NCBI RefSeq assembly: GCF_020075705.1
Contig: NZ_JAIQUM010000032.1
Coordinates: forward strand, 1 to 57,305
Source of the DNA: Metabacillus rhizolycopersici
GTDB taxonomy: Bacteria; Bacillota; Bacilli; Bacillales; Bacillaceae
Length of the DNA stretch: 57,305 nucleotides
Direction of reading: 5' to 3'
The notes beneath the pieces were generated by a model. It was not told the DNA's origin, ran no database searches, and was given only the letters and a program-made list of their open reading frames with translations. The stretch's first letter is position 1. Every line of letters starts with the position of its first letter. The position numbers and the translations under genes are program-made. Shown here one piece after another: positions 25,274 through 37,100 of this stretch.

Positions 25274-25744
25274 TTACCAACGATAGTGAGCAAATGCTTT
25301 ATTTGCTTCAGCCATTTTGTGTGTATCTTCACGTTTCTTAACTGCTGCTCCAGTGTTGTTAGCTGCATCAAGAATTTCGTTAGCTAAACGCTCTTCCATC
25401 GTTTTCTCTCCACGAAGACGTGCGTAGTTTACTAACCAACGAAGACCTAAAGTAGTACGACGGTCTGGACGTACTTCTACAGGTACTTGATAGTTAGCAC
25501 CACCAACACGGCGAGCTTTAACTTCAAGAACTGGCATGATGTTTTTAAGTGCTTGTTCGAACACTTCCATAGCATCTTTTCCAGAACGTTCTTTGATTAA
25601 ATCGAAAGCATTGTAAAGTACAGATTGTGCTTTACCTCTTTTTCCGTCAATCATAATTCTGTTTACTAAACGTGTAACAAGCTTTGAATTGTAAAGTGGA
25701 TCTGGTAATACGTCTCTTTTTGTTACAGGACCTTTACGTGGCAT
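25274..25744 (-). CDS. rpsG: 30S ribosomal protein S7
   Basis: S7 nucleates the small-subunit head. The product is 156 residues beginning [21 protein letters not shown] set the start at 25744 behind GGGAGG; an in-frame codon 21 bp upstream is not needed. The C-terminal [24 protein letters not shown] end is present. It lies between rpsL and fusA. Confidence 0.98.
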   Translation of the reverse strand: MPRKGPVTKRDVLPDPLYNSKLVTRLVNRIMIDGKRGKAQSVLYNAFDLIKERSGKDAMEVFEQALKNIMPVLEVKARRVGGANYQVPVEVRPDRRTTLGLRWLVNYARLRGEKTMEERLANEILDAANNTGAAVKKREDTHKMAEANKAFAHYRW

Positions 25745-25786
25745 GTTATGTCCTCCCTTCATCAAATATTATTTATTTAGAAATTA

Positions 25787-26230
<444 letters not shown>

Positions 26231-26313
26231 TTAATACCACACATCCAGGTGGTTCATATTTAGGCAAAAACAAAGTTTCTGCAAAATGGCAATTCATATC
26301 GCAAAAACAGTTT

Positions 26314-26562
26314 TTACTGGATTATAGCTACAGCTGCAGCTCCTACATCTATTTCACAAGCTTTTCCAAGCTCTTTCATAGAAGAAACTTTTGTTAAAGG
26401 GATTTTCAGTTCTTCTGCTGTTTGAATTACCTTTTGGGTTATTCGGTCATCAGCATCATTTGCAATAATAATCTCTTTAACCTCATTATTTATAAGGGCT
26501 TTAACTGATTGCTTAGTACCAACAATTTTTTTGTGTGCCTGTAATACTTTTTCATAAGACAT
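26314..26562 (-). CDS. rplGB: L7Ae-family K-turn RNA-binding protein YbxF
   Basis: The 82-residue product (MSYEKVLQAHKKIVGTKQSV onward) has the L7Ae fold with the KEIIIANDADDRI and GKACEIDVGAAAVAII motifs. YbxF of B. subtilis binds kink-turn RNA and associates with ribosomes in growing cells. I set the start at 26562 behind GGAGG, at the conserved MSYEKV; a longer in-frame frame to 26619 covers the promoter. It is first in the str operon. Confidence 0.93.
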   Translation of the reverse strand: MSYEKVLQAHKKIVGTKQSVKALINNEVKEIIIANDADDRITQKVIQTAEELKIPLTKVSSMKELGKACEIDVGAAAVAIIQ

Positions 26563-26609
26563 AATCAAATATCCTCCAAAGCAACAGGTTAAGATCGAGC
26601 ACCTAAAAT

Positions 26610-26638
26610 ATAGTATCATTGGTAGAGATGGATGTCAA
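26610..26638 (-). promoter_or_regulatory. Sigma-A promoter of the str operon, inside an inverted repeat
   Basis: A perfect TTGACA (26633-26638), 17-bp spacer and TACTAT (26610-26615) precede ybxF. The spacer is one arm of the inverted repeat at 26618-26679. Confidence 0.65.
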
Positions 26639-26679
26639 CAGTCCTATCAAAAAACTTTCTGCATCCATCTCTAACCAAT
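26618..26679 (-). repeat. 17-bp inverted repeat between rpoC and ybxF
   Basis: ATTGGTAGAGATGGATG (26618-26634) pairs with CATCCATCTCTAACCAAT (26662-26679) with one bulged base around a 27-nt loop. In read-through RNA from rpoC this makes a long hairpin with no T-run after it. In DNA it overlaps the -35 and spacer of the str promoter. Confidence 0.7.
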
Positions 26680-26722
26680 TAAACTACCTTAATGATTAAT
26701 TAGGCTGTATTTATGAATTTTA

Positions 26723-29700
26723 TCAGTCTATAGAAGCAACTTCTTCAGTTTGCTTTACTTTTGAAATCGGTTCAGCCTGACGATATCTTGGCATACCAGT
26801 ACCAGCCGGCACAAGTTTTCCAATAATAACATTTTCCTTCAGACCTAATAATTCATCACGTTTTCCTTTAATTGCTGCATCAGTCAGAACGCGTGTTGTT
26901 TCTTGGAATGACGCTGCAGATAAGAAGGAATCTGTTTCAAGTGATGCTTTTGTAATACCAAGTAAGACTGGGCGAGCTGTCGCAGGACGTTTACCATCTA
27001 ACAATACTTGCTTGTTGGCATCAGTAAATTGATGGACATCAAGAAGTGTACCTGGTAATACATCTGTGTCACCAGCATCCATAACTCTTACCTTACGAAG
27101 CATCTGTCTTACCATTACCTCTACGTGTTTATCGCCAATTTCTACCCCTTGCATGCGGTATACTTTTTGAACTTCACGTAAGAGATATTGTTGTACAGCT
27201 TGAAGATCCTTAACTTTAAGTAATTCCTTCGGATCGATTGAACCTTCCGTTAATACTTCGCCACTCTCGACTTTATCACCTTGAGTAACTTTTAAGCGCG
27301 CATTATATGGAGCTGTGTAAGAACGGGATTCCACTTCACCTTGGATGACGATTTCTTGTTGTTTGTCGCGTACTTCGTTAATTTCGGCAACAACACCACT
27401 AATCTCAGTGATAAGTGCTTGCCCTTTAGGGTTTCTTGCCTCAAATAACTCTTGAATACGAGGTAAACCTTGTGTGATATCATCTCCTGCTACCCCACCT
27501 GTATGGAAAGTACGCATTGTTAACTGTGTACCAGGCTCACCGATGGATTGCGCAGCGATAATTCCAACTGCTTCTCCAACCTCAACTTCAGTACCTGTAG
27601 CTAGGTTACGTCCATAACATTTTTTACACACACCATGTCTAGTGTTACATGTAAATGCAGAACGAATCCATACTTCCTCTATACCAGCATCAATAATTTC
27701 AACAGCGATATCTTCAGTGATTAACTCATTTTCACTCACTAAAACTTCACCTGTCTCAGGATGCTTAACTACCTTACGACAATAACGACCAATTAAACGT
27801 TCATCAAGGTTTTCAATAATCTCTGTACCTTCTTTAATTGCTTTTGCAAGTATGCCTCGATCGGTTCCACAGTCATCATCACGAATAATTACATCTTGCG
27901 CAACATCAACAAGACGACGAGTTAAGTAACCAGAGTCAGCCGTTTTCAGAGCCGTATCTGCAAGTCCTTTACGTGCACCATGTGTAGAGATAAAGTACTC
28001 TAATACTGTTAACCCTTCTCGGAAACTTGATTTAATCGGTAACTCAATAATACGTCCAGCCGGGTTGGCCATAAGACCACGCATACCAGCAAGTTGTGTG
28101 AAGTTTGAAGCATTACCACGGGCACCTGAGTCACTCATCATAAAGATTGGGTTGCGTTTATCAAGGGACGCCATCAGTTTACCTTGAATCGTATCTTTTG
28201 CTGCACTCCAAATCGAAATAACACGCTCATAACGCTCTTCCTCGGTAATTAACCCTCTTCTAAATTGCTTTAAGACGTTATCAACTTTGGTTTGGCCTTC
28301 GCTAATAATTTCTTCTTTTTCTTTTAAAACGATAATGTCAGCTACACCAACAGTAATACCAGCTTTAGTTGAGTATTTAAAACCAAGGTTTTTCATACGG
28401 TCCAACATTTTTGATGTTTCAGTAATATGGAACTTTTTGAAAATCTCTGCAATAACATTACCAAGAATACCCTTTTTAAAAGGTAATATCTCTTCCTGTG
28501 CAGCTATATGTTCTTTCACATTTACGTTTGTTTCTACAAAGTACTTTTCAGGTGTCTTTTCTTCAATGTTTAATTTTGTCGGCTCATTCATGTACGGGAA
28601 TGACTCTGGTAAAATTTCATTGAAAATCAACTTACCTACAGTTGTGATAAGCAACATTTTGTTTTGCTTTTCAGTAAAGGTTTGATTATTTAATGCTCCT
28701 GCGTTAACAGCAACACGAGTATGTAAATGTACATAACCGTTTTGATATGCAAGCAGCGCTTCATTTGTATCATTAAAAATCATACCTTCACCAATTGAAC
28801 CCTCACGCTCTAACGTTAAGTAATAGTTACCTAACACCATATCTTGAGAAGGTGTAACAACAGGCTTACCATCCTTAGGATTTAGGATATTTTGTGCAGC
28901 TAGCATCAAAATACGCGCTTCTGCCTGCGCTTCTGCAGATAATGGTACGTGAACAGCCATCTGGTCACCATCGAAATCCGCATTGTATGCTGTACATACT
29001 AGTGGATGAAGACGAATTGCACGACCTTCTACTAAAGTAGGTTCAAATGCCTGAATTCCTAATCTATGCAGCGTCGGTGCACGGTTAAGTAGTACTGGGT
29101 GTTCCTTAATAACAGATTCTAAGACATCCCATACTTCCGGCTGAACTCGTTCAATTTTTCTCTTAGCACTCTTAATGTTATGAGCTAATCCTTTTTCAAC
29201 AAGTTCTTTCATTACAAACGGTTTAAATAATTCCAATGCCATTTCCTTCGGCAAACCACATTGGTACATTTTTAGGTTTGGACCAACGACGATTACAGAA
29301 CGACCAGAGTAATCAACACGTTTACCTAATAAGTTTTGACGGAAACGTCCTTGTTTCCCCTTTAACATATGTGAAAGGGATTTTAACGGACGGTTACCTG
29401 GACCTGTTACAGGGCGACCGCGACGTCCATTATCAATAAGCGCATCAACTGCTTCTTGTAGCATACGCTTTTCGTTTTGAACGATGATACTTGGTGCACC
29501 TAAATCTAATAAACGCTTTAGACGATTATTACGGTTAATAACACGTCTGTATAGATCATTTAAATCTGATGTTGCAAACCGACCACCATCAAGCTGTACC
29601 ATTGGTCGTAGTTCAGGTGGAATTACAGGAAGTACATCTAGGACCATCCATGATGGTTCATTGCCTGAATTACGGAATGCTTCTAAGACTTCAAGGCGCT

Positions 29701-30322
29701 TAATTGCACGCGTTCTACGTTGTCCTTGAGCTGACTTTAATTCTTCCTTTAAGCCGTCCACTTCTTTATCTAAATCGATATCTGATAAAAGCTTTCTAAT
29801 CGCTTCCGCACCCATTGACGCTTGAAAAGTATTACCGTATTTCTCGCGATATGCACGGTATTCTTTCTCAGATAATAGTTGTTTCTTCTCAAGAGGAGTG
29901 TCTCCTGTATCAGTTGTTACGTAAGAAGCAAAATAGATAACTTCTTCTAAAGCACGCGGAGACATATCTAGTACTAGGCCCATACGGCTAGGGATTCCTT
30001 TGAAGTACCAAATATGAGAAACTGGAGCAGCTAATTCAATATGACCCATTCTCTCACGACGTACTTTTGCACGTGTAACTTCAACGCCACAACGATCACA
30101 CACTACACCTTTATAACGTACTCTTTTGTATTTTCCACAATGACATTCCCAGTCTTTAGTGGGTCCGAATATGCGTTCACAAAACAAACCATCTTTTTCT
30201 GGCTTCAACGTACGATAGTTAATTGTTTCTGGTTTCTTAACCTCACCAAAAGACCATGAACGAATCTTGTCTGGTGAAGCTAATCCGATGCTCATATATT
30301 CAAAATTATTTACATCTAACAA
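26723..30322 (-). CDS. rpoC: DNA-directed RNA polymerase subunit beta'
   Basis: Beta' carries the Mg2+ active site. The 1199-residue product has the first zinc site (Cys60, Cys62, Cys75, Cys78), the catalytic [12 protein letters not shown] motif in the middle of the chain, the second zinc cluster ([13 protein letters not shown]) and the trigger-loop region [17 protein letters not shown]. The length is normal for Bacillus. It is preceded by a GGGGCC/AGGGAGG leader and separated from rpoB by 136 bp. Confidence 0.99.
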   Translation of the reverse strand: MLDVNNFEYMSIGLASPDKIRSWSFGEVKKPETINYRTLKPEKDGLFCERIFGPTKDWECHCGKYKRVRYKGVVCDRCGVEVTRAKVRRERMGHIELAAPVSHIWYFKGIPSRMGLVLDMSPRALEEVIYFASYVTTDTGDTPLEKKQLLSEKEYRAYREKYGNTFQASMGAEAIRKLLSDIDLDKEVDGLKEELKSAQGQRRTRAIKRLEVLEAFRNSGNEPSWMVLDVLPVIPPELRPMVQLDGGRFATSDLNDLYRRVINRNNRLKRLLDLGAPSIIVQNEKRMLQEAVDALIDNGRRGRPVTGPGNRPLKSLSHMLKGKQGRFRQNLLGKRVDYSGRSVIVVGPNLKMYQCGLPKEMALELFKPFVMKELVEKGLAHNIKSAKRKIERVQPEVWDVLESVIKEHPVLLNRAPTLHRLGIQAFEPTLVEGRAIRLHPLVCTAYNADFDGDQMAVHVPLSAEAQAEARILMLAAQNILNPKDGKPVVTPSQDMVLGNYYLTLEREGSIGEGMIFNDTNEALLAYQNGYVHLHTRVAVNAGALNNQTFTEKQNKMLLITTVGKLIFNEILPESFPYMNEPTKLNIEEKTPEKYFVETNVNVKEHIAAQEEILPFKKGILGNVIAEIFKKFHITETSKMLDRMKNLGFKYSTKAGITVGVADIIVLKEKEEIISEGQTKVDNVLKQFRRGLITEEERYERVISIWSAAKDTIQGKLMASLDKRNPIFMMSDSGARGNASNFTQLAGMRGLMANPAGRIIELPIKSSFREGLTVLEYFISTHGARKGLADTALKTADSGYLTRRLVDVAQDVIIRDDDCGTDRGILAKAIKEGTEIIENLDERLIGRYCRKVVKHPETGEVLVSENELITEDIAVEIIDAGIEEVWIRSAFTCNTRHGVCKKCYGRNLATGTEVEVGEAVGIIAAQSIGEPGTQLTMRTFHTGGVAGDDITQGLPRIQELFEARNPKGQALITEISGVVAEINEVRDKQQEIVIQGEVESRSYTAPYNARLKVTQGDKVESGEVLTEGSIDPKELLKVKDLQAVQQYLLREVQKVYRMQGVEIGDKHVEVMVRQMLRKVRVMDAGDTDVLPGTLLDVHQFTDANKQVLLDGKRPATARPVLLGITKASLETDSFLSAASFQETTRVLTDAAIKGKRDELLGLKENVIIGKLVPAGTGMPRYRQAEPISKVKQTEEVASID

Positions 30323-30374
30323 GGGGCCTACCTCCCTTTTCGTCTTCAGGTTCTACCCTTTTTTTAAGATCTAA

Positions 30375-30418
30375 TCACTCATAAATAAAAGGCAAATAGA
30401 CCCTTTATTTATGAGTGA
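30375..30418 (-). promoter_or_regulatory. Long hairpin between rpoB and rpoC
   Basis: TCACTCATAAATAAA pairs perfectly with TTTATTTATGAGTGA (15 bp), with two further G-C pairs after one mismatch, around a short loop. No T-run follows directly, so termination is unlikely. It is a candidate RNase III or other mRNA processing site. Confidence 0.6.
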
Positions 30419-30458
30419 CTTATTGAACAAGGCTGAACGATCAGCCTCATAATGTAAC

Positions 30459-33400
30459 TTATTCTTTTGCTACTGTGTCTTTTTCTAACTCAACAGCTTC
30501 AGAATTTGTATCCACTTGTTCATTTATTGATAAGCCTTCTGCTTGTTGGGATTCTTCATCGTCATCAAGGTCTCTCATTTCGATCTCTTGCTCGTCGCTT
30601 GACAACATCTTAACATCCATACCTAAACTTTGAAGCTCTTTAATTAATACTTTGAATGACTCTGGAACACCTGGTTCAGGTACATTCTCACCTTTAACAA
30701 TCGCTTCATACGTTTTTACACGTCCTACGACATCATCTGATTTAACAGTCAGGATTTCTTGAAGAGTATAGGCAGCACCGTATGCTTCAAGCGCCCAAAC
30801 CTCCATCTCTCCAAAACGCTGACCACCAAATTGCGCTTTACCACCTAGTGGCTGTTGTGTAACTAATGAGTATGGACCTGTAGAACGTGCGTGTAGCTTA
30901 TCATCAACCATATGTGCAAGTTTGATCATATACATAATACCAACTGATACACGGTTATCGAACGGCTCACCTGTACGTCCATCATAAAGTACAGTCTTGG
31001 CATCACGTGCCATACCTGCTTCTGCTAACGTTTCCCATACATCCTCTTCTGTCGCACCATCAAATACAGGAGAAGCGACATGAATACCCATTCTTCTTGC
31101 AGCCATTCCTAAGTGTAACTCTAGTACCTGTCCGATATTCATACGTGAAGGTACTCCAAGTGGGTTTAACATGATATCTACTGGTGTTCCATCTGGTAAG
31201 TATGGCATATCCTCTTCTGGAAGAATTCGTGAGATTACACCCTTGTTACCGTGACGTCCAGCCATTTTATCGCCTTCATTAATTTTACGCTTTTGAACGA
31301 TATAAACACGTACTAATTGGTTAACACCTGGTGGTAATTCATCCCCATCTTCACGATTAAATACTTTAACGTCAAGAATGATTCCTTCTCCACCATGTGG
31401 CACACGTAATGAAGTATCACGTACTTCACGTGCCTTTTCTCCGAAGATTGCATGTAAAAGTCGCTCTTCTGCAGTAAGTTCTGTTACGCCCTTAGGTGTA
31501 ACTTTACCAACTAATAGATCTCCGTCTTTTACTTCAGCTCCAACTCGAATAATTCCACGCTCATCTAAATTCCTTAACGCATCTTCCCCAACGTTTGGAA
31601 TGTCGCGTGTAATTTCTTCAGGCCCTAACTTCGTATCACGAGATTCCGACTCATATTCTTCAATGTGAATAGATGTATAAACATCGTCTTTCACAAGTCT
31701 TTCACTCATGATAATAGCATCTTCATAGTTATATCCATCCCATGTCATGAAGGCAACCATTACATTTCTTCCTAATGCAAGTTCACCTAATTCCATTGAT
31801 GGGCCGTCCGCAAGAATCTCACCTTTAACTACTTCGTCGCCTTCACTCACAATCGGGCGTTGGTTGTAGCAAGTTCCTTGGTTTGAACGAATGAATTTTA
31901 ATAAGTTATATTTATCTAAATTCCCTTTAACCCTTTGACCATCAACGTCTTCGTAACGACGAACCCAAACATTCTTCGCTTCCACACGTTCAACAACACC
32001 AGGGTATTTACAGATAACTGCCGCGCCTGAGTCTTTACCAGATACATATTCCATACCAGTTCCAACAATTGGAGCCTCAGGATTCAATAAAGGTACAGCT
32101 TGACGTTGCATGTTCGCACCCATTAATGCACGGTTAGAGTCATCATTTTCTAAGAATGGAATACAAGCTGTTGCAGCAGATACAACTTGCTTTGGAGATA
32201 CGTCCATATAATCAATTCGATCTCGATTAACAACTACGTTCTCTTCTCTAAAACGAGCAACAACATCTTCATCTAAGAATGAACCATCTTCACCAAGTCG
32301 AGCATTTGCCTGTGCTACTACATAGTTATCTTGTTCGTCTGCAGTTAAATAATCAATTCTTGCTGTGACCTTTCCAGTCTCTGGATCAACCTTTCGATAA
32401 GGCGTTTCAATAAAGCCAAAGCGATTCACTTTTGCATAAGATGAAAGTGAGTTGATTAACCCGATATTTGGCCCCTCAGGAGTTTCAATCGGACACATAC
32501 GACCATAATGTGAATAGTGTACGTCACGCACTTCAAATCCTGCACGTTCACGTGTTAATCCACCTGGTCCTAAAGCTGATAATCGACGCTTATGTGTTAA
32601 TTCAGCGAGCGGATTTGTTTGATCCATGAACTGAGATAACTGAGAGCTACCAAAAAATTCCTTAATCGAAGCAATTACAGGACGGATATTAATTAACTGT
32701 TGTGGCGTAATTGTAGCTGTATCTTGAATAGACATTCTTTCACGCACAACACGTTCCATTCTCGATAATCCGATTCTAAATTGATTTTGCAATAACTCTC
32801 CTACAGAGCGAAGTCGACGATTACCTAAATGGTCGATATCATCTGTATCACCAACACCGTGTAATAAGTTAAAGAAATAACTAATAGAAGCTAGAATATC
32901 TGCAACTGTAATGTTTTTAACTTCTTCTTCTACAAATGCATTACCTAAAACATTAATGACCATTTCACCATCAGGATCGTTCGGTGCGTATATTTTAATA
33001 GACTGAAGTGTTACTTCATCAACAATAACGCCACCAGAAGGGTGTTCCTTTTTGAAACCAACACCATTTTCAAGGTTTGGCATGATACGATCTAATGTTC
33101 TTCTATCAATCATCGTTCCTTTTTCAACAATAATCTCTCCTGTTTCTGGATCAACTAATGTTTCTGCTAAACGTTGATTAAAAAGACGATTCTTAATATG
33201 GAGCTTTTTATTAATCTTGTAACGTCCAACATTTGCTAAATCATAACGCTTTGGATCGAAAAATCTTGTATCTAATAAACCCTTCGCATTTTCAACTGTC
33301 GGCGGTTCGCCCGGGCGAAGACGTTCATAGATTTCAAGCAATGCTTTCTCTGTGCTTTCCGTATTATCTTTATCAAGAGTATTACGGAGGTACTCATTTT

Positions 33401-34037
33401 CACCCAATAGGTCGATGATTTCTTGATCAGAGCCAAACCCAAGAGCACGCAAAAGAACAGTCACAGGCAATTTACGTGTGCGGTCAATTCGCACATAAAC
33501 CACATCTTTTGCATCTGTTTCGTATTCTAACCAAGCTCCACGGTTTGGTATTACAGTCGCTGTAAAGCCTCTTCTACCATTTTTATCAATTTTACCACTG
33601 TAATATACACTTGGTGAACGGACCAGCTGAGACACGATAACCCGCTCTGCTCCATTAATTACAAATGTACCTGTTTCTGTCATGAGAGGAAAATCTCCCA
33701 TAAAGACATCTTGATCTTTTACTTCACCAGTTTCCTTGTTAATTAAACGCACCTTCACACGTAATGGCGCAGAATAGGTAACATCGCGCTCCTTTGATTC
33801 CTCAACGGAGTACTTAGGATCTCCTAAGCTATAATCAATAAAATCTAGCGAGAGGTTACCAGTGAAATCCTCAATAGGAGAAATATCTCGAAACATTTCT
33901 CTCAAGCCCTCATCAAGAAACCATTGATAAGAAGAGGTTTGAATTTCAATAAGATTTGGTAATTCTAACACTTCACTAATGCGTGCATAACTTCTACGTT
34001 GGCGGTGTCGTCCATACTGAACTAGTTGACCTGTCAA
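30459..34037 (-). CDS. rpoB: DNA-directed RNA polymerase subunit beta
   Basis: The beta subunit forms half of the catalytic cleft. The 1192-residue product starts with the TTG at 34037 ([20 protein letters not shown]), correctly spaced behind GAGGGG; a GTG three codons upstream abuts the site and is too close. B. subtilis rpoB also uses TTG. The rifampicin cluster ([20 protein letters not shown], then [11 protein letters not shown]) is wild type, so the strain is predicted sensitive. The C-terminus has the acidic tail normal for Bacillus. Confidence 0.98.
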   Translation of the reverse strand: MTGQLVQYGRHRQRRSYARISEVLELPNLIEIQTSSYQWFLDEGLREMFRDISPIEDFTGNLSLDFIDYSLGDPKYSVEESKERDVTYSAPLRVKVRLINKETGEVKDQDVFMGDFPLMTETGTFVINGAERVIVSQLVRSPSVYYSGKIDKNGRRGFTATVIPNRGAWLEYETDAKDVVYVRIDRTRKLPVTVLLRALGFGSDQEIIDLLGENEYLRNTLDKDNTESTEKALLEIYERLRPGEPPTVENAKGLLDTRFFDPKRYDLANVGRYKINKKLHIKNRLFNQRLAETLVDPETGEIIVEKGTMIDRRTLDRIMPNLENGVGFKKEHPSGGVIVDEVTLQSIKIYAPNDPDGEMVINVLGNAFVEEEVKNITVADILASISYFFNLLHGVGDTDDIDHLGNRRLRSVGELLQNQFRIGLSRMERVVRERMSIQDTATITPQQLINIRPVIASIKEFFGSSQLSQFMDQTNPLAELTHKRRLSALGPGGLTRERAGFEVRDVHYSHYGRMCPIETPEGPNIGLINSLSSYAKVNRFGFIETPYRKVDPETGKVTARIDYLTADEQDNYVVAQANARLGEDGSFLDEDVVARFREENVVVNRDRIDYMDVSPKQVVSAATACIPFLENDDSNRALMGANMQRQAVPLLNPEAPIVGTGMEYVSGKDSGAAVICKYPGVVERVEAKNVWVRRYEDVDGQRVKGNLDKYNLLKFIRSNQGTCYNQRPIVSEGDEVVKGEILADGPSMELGELALGRNVMVAFMTWDGYNYEDAIIMSERLVKDDVYTSIHIEEYESESRDTKLGPEEITRDIPNVGEDALRNLDERGIIRVGAEVKDGDLLVGKVTPKGVTELTAEERLLHAIFGEKAREVRDTSLRVPHGGEGIILDVKVFNREDGDELPPGVNQLVRVYIVQKRKINEGDKMAGRHGNKGVISRILPEEDMPYLPDGTPVDIMLNPLGVPSRMNIGQVLELHLGMAARRMGIHVASPVFDGATEEDVWETLAEAGMARDAKTVLYDGRTGEPFDNRVSVGIMYMIKLAHMVDDKLHARSTGPYSLVTQQPLGGKAQFGGQRFGEMEVWALEAYGAAYTLQEILTVKSDDVVGRVKTYEAIVKGENVPEPGVPESFKVLIKELQSLGMDVKMLSSDEQEIEMRDLDDDEESQQAEGLSINEQVDTNSEAVELEKDTVAKE

Positions 34038-34390
34038 CTCATTCACCCCTCAAATCAAGCGTAATAGATCTTGCGTTGCACTTTTATGTAAAACCTAAAT
34101 TTTTTAGACAGACGAATAAGAGAACTCACATAAGATCATTCTCTTAAAATCAATATCTTAAAATACACCTATGGAATCTGAAAAAAATAAAGGGAACGAA
34201 GTACAAGCGCAAGGAAAAAACAAAAAAATAAAAAGGGTTCCATACTAGAAAACCACAATTTGAATCGTACTATTGATTTTATAATTATTTCCATAAATCT
34301 AACATTCATACCTTTTATTTCCTAAAAATTAGACAGTTATGGAAATTATATATTGGCATTTTATAATAATAGCATAGCAAAAAAATCGAG
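34038..34390. other. rpoB leader / ybxB-rpoB gap
   Basis: About 350 bp, very AT-rich, without a gene. The 100 bp nearest rpoB look like conserved leader RNA. A weak hairpin GGTT/AACC with a following T-rich tract near 34230-34250 might end the ybxB transcript. I found no -35/-10 pair good enough to call a promoter. Confidence 0.4.
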
Positions 34391-34993
34391 TCAATACTTT
34401 TTAGCTTTAATTATATAATATCCCTTTTGTTTCTTGACAACCTCTACTTCCGCAAATAGTTCATTTAGTTTATCTATTGCAGAAGGTGCACCTTGTTTCT
34501 TCTGAATAACAATCCACAGCTCTCCGCCCATCACTAAACAACTATAGCTTTCTTCAAAGATTGAATGAACGACCTTTTTACCAGCACGTATCGGTGGATT
34601 AGATAAGATCGCTACATATTCACGACCTGCTTCGATTTTATGAAATAGATCACTTTGAAAAATCGTTACATTTTTGACCGAATTAAGATTAGCATTATCC
34701 TTCGCTAATTCAACTGCACGTTCATTTATGTCAATCATATCAACATGTCGATCATAGTGCTTCGCGATAGAAAGACCCATCGGTCCATATCCACAGCCTA
34801 CATCTAGAACATCGCCTTCAATATCAGGCATGATAAATGTTTCTACTAAAAGACGCGAACCAAAGTCTACTTCATTTTTCGAAAACACCCCCCGATCACT
34901 CTGAAACGTAAAGAGGTGCCCTTTTAAGGTAAACGACCATTTTTTTCGATCACTTGGCACAGTCGGTTTTTGAGAATAATAATGATTACTCAT
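34391..34993 (-). CDS. ybxB: Class I SAM-dependent methyltransferase, RsmC-like (YbxB)
   Basis: The 200-residue protein has SAM motif I VLDVGCGYGPMGLSIA (about residues 63-78), the acidic loop MIDINERAVELA and the catalytic SNPPIRAGK motif typical of enzymes that methylate exocyclic amines of guanine or adenine. RsmC methylates G1207 of 16S rRNA in E. coli; the substrate here is inferred. It lies between rplL and rpoB as in B. subtilis. A GAGGAGG site precedes the ATG. Confidence 0.9.
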   Translation of the reverse strand: MSNHYYSQKPTVPSDRKKWSFTLKGHLFTFQSDRGVFSKNEVDFGSRLLVETFIMPDIEGDVLDVGCGYGPMGLSIAKHYDRHVDMIDINERAVELAKDNANLNSVKNVTIFQSDLFHKIEAGREYVAILSNPPIRAGKKVVHSIFEESYSCLVMGGELWIVIQKKQGAPSAIDKLNELFAEVEVVKKQKGYYIIKAKKY

Positions 34994-35078
34994 ACAAGTT
35001 CCTCCTCTTTCAGGAGATTATGTTCTGCAATTTCCTTCACTTTTATACTTCTTATTTTCATTAAAAATTGATATACAT

Positions 35079-35106
35079 AAAAAGCCCGCCATTAATAGCG
35101 AGCTTT
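35079..35106 (-). terminator. Terminator-like hairpin after rplL
   Basis: AAAAGCTCGC and GCGGGCTTTT pair (one G-U) around TATTAATG on the minus strand, with a short T-tail. A partial terminator here would explain lower expression of ybxB-rpoBC than of rplJL. Confidence 0.7.
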
Positions 35107-35126
35107 TCGGATAAGTCTTGTTATTA

Positions 35127-35486
35127 TTACTTAACTTCTACAGAAGCGCCTACTTCTTCAAGTTTAGCTTTTAATTCTTCAGCATCTTCTTTAGAAACGC
35201 CTTCTTTAACAGCTTTAGGAGCATTGTCAACTACTTCTTTAGCTTCTTTTAAGCCAAGACCAGTAGCTTCACGTACTACTTTGATAACTTTGATTTTTTG
35301 TGCACCAGCACTTGCAAGTACTACATCAAATTCAGTTTGCTCAGCAGCAGCTTCTCCACCAGCAGCAGCTACAGCTACAGGAGCCGCAGCAGTTACACCA
35401 AACTCTTCTTCGATTGCTTTAACTAAGTCGTTTAATTCTAAAACAGTCATATTCTTAACCGCTTCAATGATTTGTTCTTGAGTCAT
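35127..35486 (-). CDS. rplL: 50S ribosomal protein L7/L12
   Basis: L7/L12 dimers form the stalk that recruits translation GTPases. The 119-residue product has the N-terminal dimerisation helices ([20 protein letters not shown]), an Ala-rich hinge with GGEAAAEQ and the C-terminal factor-binding domain ([20 protein letters not shown]). It is paired with rplJ. Confidence 0.98.
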   Translation of the reverse strand: MTQEQIIEAVKNMTVLELNDLVKAIEEEFGVTAAAPVAVAAAGGEAAAEQTEFDVVLASAGAQKIKVIKVVREATGLGLKEAKEVVDNAPKAVKEGVSKEDAEELKAKLEEVGASVEVK

Positions 35487-35549
35487 TATAATTTCCTCCT
35501 TGTTTTTCCTTTTAATTTGTATTAATAGTTTATTACTAGGCTAATTGAA

Positions 35550-36050
35550 TTACGCGCCTTGTTCTTCCTTTTGATCTGCAACAGCTTTTGTAGCAAGTGC
35601 AAGATTACGGATTGGAGCTTGAAGAACGCTAAGCAACATAGAAAGTAAACCTTCGCGTGATGGAAGTTCAGCAAGAGCCTTAACTTCTTCAACTGTCGCT
35701 ACAGTACCTTCGATTACACCAGCTTTAATTTCAAGAGCTTCGTGTTTCTTAGCAAATTCGTTCAAGATTTTCGCCGGAGCAATAACATCATCTTTACTGA
35801 ATGCAACTGCATTTGGGCCAGTTAATGCATCATCAAGACCAGTTAGCTCAGCTAATTCTACCGCACGACGAGTCATCGTGTTTTTAAAGACTTTGAATTC
35901 AACTCCAGCCTCACGTAATTGTTTACGTAATTCAGTAACTTCACCCACGCTTAATCCACGATAGTCAACGATGATAGTAGATTTACTTTCACGGAACTTA
36001 GTAGAGATTTCTTCTACGATCTGTTTCTTTTGTTCGATAATTGCGCTCAT
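35550..36050 (-). CDS. rplJ: 50S ribosomal protein L10
   Basis: L10 anchors the L7/L12 stalk. The 166-residue product starts [20 protein letters not shown], chosen at 36050 behind AGGAGG; an open frame running 35 codons further upstream is only the leader. It has [20 protein letters not shown] and the C-terminal helix that binds L7/L12. The L10 leader upstream allows autoregulation by the L10-L12 complex. Confidence 0.98.
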   Translation of the reverse strand: MSAIIEQKKQIVEEISTKFRESKSTIIVDYRGLSVGEVTELRKQLREAGVEFKVFKNTMTRRAVELAELTGLDDALTGPNAVAFSKDDVIAPAKILNEFAKKHEALEIKAGVIEGTVATVEEVKALAELPSREGLLSMLLSVLQAPIRNLALATKAVADQKEEQGA

Positions 36051-36105
36051 TGTTACACCTCCTGTAGTTTCATTTATTGCACTAGTACCGTTCGGTGATG
36101 GTTGT

Positions 36106-36135
36106 AAAAAACCTCCACGATAGACATGGAGGTTC
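36106..36135 (-). terminator. Attenuator hairpin in the rplJ leader
   Basis: AACCTCCATG and CGTGGAGGTT form a stem followed by TTTTTT about 55 bp before rplJ, inside the leader. It can stop transcription when the upstream L10-binding fold forms. Confidence 0.85.
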
Positions 36136-36174
36136 GTATATACAACAACAAGCAATCAAATGCTTTATTCGTAA

Positions 36175-36230
36175 ATACACCTCGGTAGGGAATTAAGCTT
36201 TTAAAAGCTCCTACTGTCTTCGGTATAGCG
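36175..36230 (-). promoter_or_regulatory. L10 leader RNA (ribosomal protein L10 binding site)
   Basis: The leader carries CCGAAGACAGTAGGAG and, 20 nt later, CCCTACCGAGGT, the paired segments typical of the L10-L12 binding leader, with an AGCTTTTAAAAGCT hairpin between them. The attenuator follows. The family match is from memory of the motif. Confidence 0.85.
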
Positions 36231-36255
36231 ATATTCATTTAAAACAACATTGATA

Positions 36256-36284
36256 ATTATATATAATCTTCTTTACGAAGTCAA
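36256..36284 (-). promoter_or_regulatory. Sigma-A promoter of rplJ-rplL
   Basis: TTGACT (36279-36284), 17-bp spacer and TATAAT (36256-36261) just after the rplA stop. Confidence 0.85.
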
Positions 36285-36290
36285 TAGTTA

Positions 36291-36989
36291 TTATTTTACA
36301 GCGAAGCTTGATGAATCAACTTTCACGCCAGGTCCCATTGTAGATGTTGCATTAACACTCTTCATGTAAGTACCTTTCGCTGCAGCTGGTTTAGCTTTCA
36401 TCAATGTTTCGTAAACTGTTGTAAAGTTTTCAACTAATTTGTTATCATCAAATGATACTTTTCCGATAGGAACGTGAATGATACCAGCTTTATCAAGGCG
36501 GTATTCAACTTTACCAGCTTTAATTTCATTTACAGCCTTTGTAACATCAAATGATACAGTTCCAGTTTTAGGGTTTGGCATTAAACCTTTTGGTCCTAAT
36601 ACACGACCTAATTTACCAACTTCACCCATCATGTCTGGTGTAGCAACGATTACATCAAAATCAAACCAACCTTGTTGGATTTTAGTAATATAATCTGTAT
36701 CACCAACATAGTCTGCTCCTGCTGCTTCAGCTTCTTTCGCTTTTTCACCTTTAGCAAACACTAATACACGTTGAGTTTTACCAGTTCCATTAGGAAGTAC
36801 AACTGCACCACGAATTTGTTGGTCTGCTTTCTTAGGGTCAACTCCTAAACGGAAAGCAACTTCAACAGTTGCATCAAACTTAACAACGCTAGTTTTTTTA
36901 ACTAGATCCACAGCTTCTTGTACTGCATAAAATTTAGCACGATCTACAAGCTTAGCAGCTTCTACTAATTTTTTACCTCTTTTAGCCAT
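36291..36989 (-). CDS. rplA: 50S ribosomal protein L1
   Basis: L1 forms the mobile stalk that moves deacylated tRNA. The 232-residue product starts [21 protein letters not shown] set the start at 36989 behind GGAGG, not the leader extension to 37076. It has [19 protein letters not shown] and [13 protein letters not shown] C-terminal motifs ([19 protein letters not shown]). It follows rplK. Confidence 0.98.
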   Translation of the reverse strand: MAKRGKKLVEAAKLVDRAKFYAVQEAVDLVKKTSVVKFDATVEVAFRLGVDPKKADQQIRGAVVLPNGTGKTQRVLVFAKGEKAKEAEAAGADYVGDTDYITKIQQGWFDFDVIVATPDMMGEVGKLGRVLGPKGLMPNPKTGTVSFDVTKAVNEIKAGKVEYRLDKAGIIHVPIGKVSFDDNKLVENFTTVYETLMKAKPAAAKGTYMKSVNATSTMGPGVKVDSSSFAVK

Positions 36990-37038
36990 TTTAATTTCCT
37001 CCTTAGTGGTTTTAGCGGAATAACCTCCCACGAATAAA

Positions 37039-37072
37039 GGTTGCGAACTTGTTTGTAAGCAAACTCGCAACC
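37039..37072 (-). promoter_or_regulatory. Hairpin between rplK and rplA
   Basis: GGTTGCGA and TCGCAACC form an 8-bp stem that continues inward with GTTTG/CAAAC, just before the rplA ribosome-binding site. It is followed by TTTATTC on the minus strand. It could be an L1-binding regulatory site or a weak attenuator. Confidence 0.6.
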
Positions 37073-37100
37073 CCAAAAAACATTCTTAACTAATTGAAAA

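Noticed and set aside
34047..34390. Promoter for rpoB
   Set aside because: TATAAT-like boxes exist in the AT-rich gap but none has a credible -35 at 16-18 bp.
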